Source: Leptospira hartskeerlii (GTDB lineage Bacteria > Spirochaetota > Leptospiria > Leptospirales > Leptospiraceae). From it: a stretch of 64,000 bases of DNA. Where the stretch lies: assembly GCF_002811475.1 (NCBI RefSeq), contig NZ_NPDL01000001.1:542398-606397 (forward strand), in the 5' to 3' direction. How positions within the stretch are numbered: the first letter of the stretch is position 1; each line of letters begins with the position of its first letter. The translations under genes were made by a program, and so were the position numbers. The notes beneath the pieces were generated by a model. It searched no databases and had not been told where the DNA came from. It saw only the letters and a list, made by a program, of their open reading frames with translations. This document shows, one piece after another, positions 63,441 to 64,000 of this stretch.

Positions 63441-64000
63441 AAAGTATTCATCCTCCCGCTCCGCAATTATGATGAATGGTTTTATGGGGTTCTCTTTTGT
63501 CCGATTGGGATTTTGCTTCACTACGTTCAGCAACGCTTTGCGTTTTCCGCTTCCTATGGGGCGCGGAAAATATCCAGGCTTCGCCTGGACTAAAGCACTT
63601 CGCATCGCTATCGCGGAAAACTTATTGGAAATATTTTATAGATTTCTAATGCGATTTCCTGTTCGGCTTTTGGAGGGTTGGAGCAGAGTATTTTTTCCGG
63701 AAAATTCTTTTTCTTTTTCCTTAAAAATAGAAGAGATAACTCACGTTTTTCCTTGACCAGCCAGCTCAATTCTCTACATTGGTTTTTACGGTCTTTTCCG
63801 TATGGGAAATCGCCGGCAAAGCCAAACGAGTTCAAAAGACGGAGATTCTTCTCCCTCAAAAACAGAAACTTGCTGAGGCAAATAATCAGTTCTTTTACAA
63901 CGAATATAACTGCGAATGAGAAATTAAATTTTTTTATTAGCTGAGATTGTATCATGGTGATGAGTTCGCCATGGTAATAATAATCTCGAACACTATTGAA
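63441..64000. other. Hairpin-rich non-coding end of the window
   Basis: About 560 bases without a credible gene. It holds several small stems: TTTTCCGC (63543-63550) with GCGGAAAA (63563-63570), and TCCAGGC-TTC-GCCTGGA (63573-63589), plus GC-rich words such as CGCATCGCTATCGCG. Open frames here have no ribosome sites and biased, low-complexity translations. It reads like decayed or repeat-derived intergenic DNA. Confidence 0.5.

Noticed and set aside
63303..63593. Plus-strand frame across repeat copy B
   Set aside because: It reads through a structured non-coding element that recurs in another place without an equivalent frame.
63608..63955. 115-codon minus-strand open frame near the right edge
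   Set aside because: The translation is biased (Lys/Leu/Phe-rich), it overlaps hairpin-rich repeat-like DNA and has no recognisable domain or clear ribosome site.

Overview
The window looks like a chromosomal segment of a Leptospira species. The clearest marker is a tandem pair of genes for OmpL1, the leptospiral porin. Supporting signs are many SpoIIE, CheY-like and PAS signalling proteins, lipoproteins with relaxed lipoboxes (FISC, FLFYC, ANC), AT-rich DNA with TTG and GTG starts, and intergenic palindromes of the form TGTNGGAAYTCCNACA. As far as I recall, OmpL1 is absent from the classic saprophyte L. biflexa. A pathogen-related or intermediate clade is therefore my best guess, but that is inference.

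Layout. (a) 365-6805: a six-gene plus-strand operon encoding a meta-cleavage route for an aromatic compound: flavoprotein hydroxylase, extradiol dioxygenase, C-C hydrolase, then the hydratase, aldolase and acylating acetaldehyde dehydrogenase that finish at pyruvate and acetyl-CoA. It lies divergent to a gene cut off by the left edge, with strong inverted repeats between them. (b) 6867-8147: a PilZ-like protein on the minus strand. (c) 8438-16641: a chemotaxis operon (receiver-ATPase hybrid, CheA, CheW, PAS-type MCP, CheB, CheR, CheY) closed by a 12-bp hairpin. (d) 16749-22878: a Baeyer-Villiger-type monooxygenase with an SDR, small proteins, a FecR-domain lipoprotein, a TPR protein and a dienoyl-CoA isomerase-like crotonase. 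(e) 22922-30939: a minus-strand run with a hybrid sensor kinase, then envelope genes (esterase-like lipoprotein, LysM/M23 peptidase, bactofilin, PBP1A, zinc phospholipase C-like protein). (f) 31017-34326: lysA-ispD, then an SDR and an HxlR regulator that share a palindromic operator. (g) 34521-44630: tRNA-Leu, an NHL lipoprotein, an MCP, membrane proteins, SPOR and coaE, tRNA-Phe, pcm and the two ompL1 copies. (h) 44965-64000: a TPP riboswitch and thiC, a beta-barrel candidate, an isoprenoid-synthase-like protein, a PP2C phosphatase, a SUMF1-like protein, two DUF2147 proteins, a carboxypeptidase, a DMT permease, a second MCP, an AhpD-like protein, two tandem lipoproteins and a repeat-rich non-coding end.

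Themes. Three tandem gene duplications (ompL1, DUF2147, small lipoproteins) fall in the last 22 kb. Signal transduction is dense, with two MCPs built from a multi-TM membrane region directly joined to the signalling domain. The most interesting items are the self-contained aromatic catabolic operon in a genus known for living on fatty acids, the HxlR/SDR regulon visible from three matching operators, the unusual isoprenoid-synthase-like protein, and the duplicated non-coding element upstream and downstream of the tandem lipoproteins. All functions are inferred from motifs read by eye; no database search was possible.
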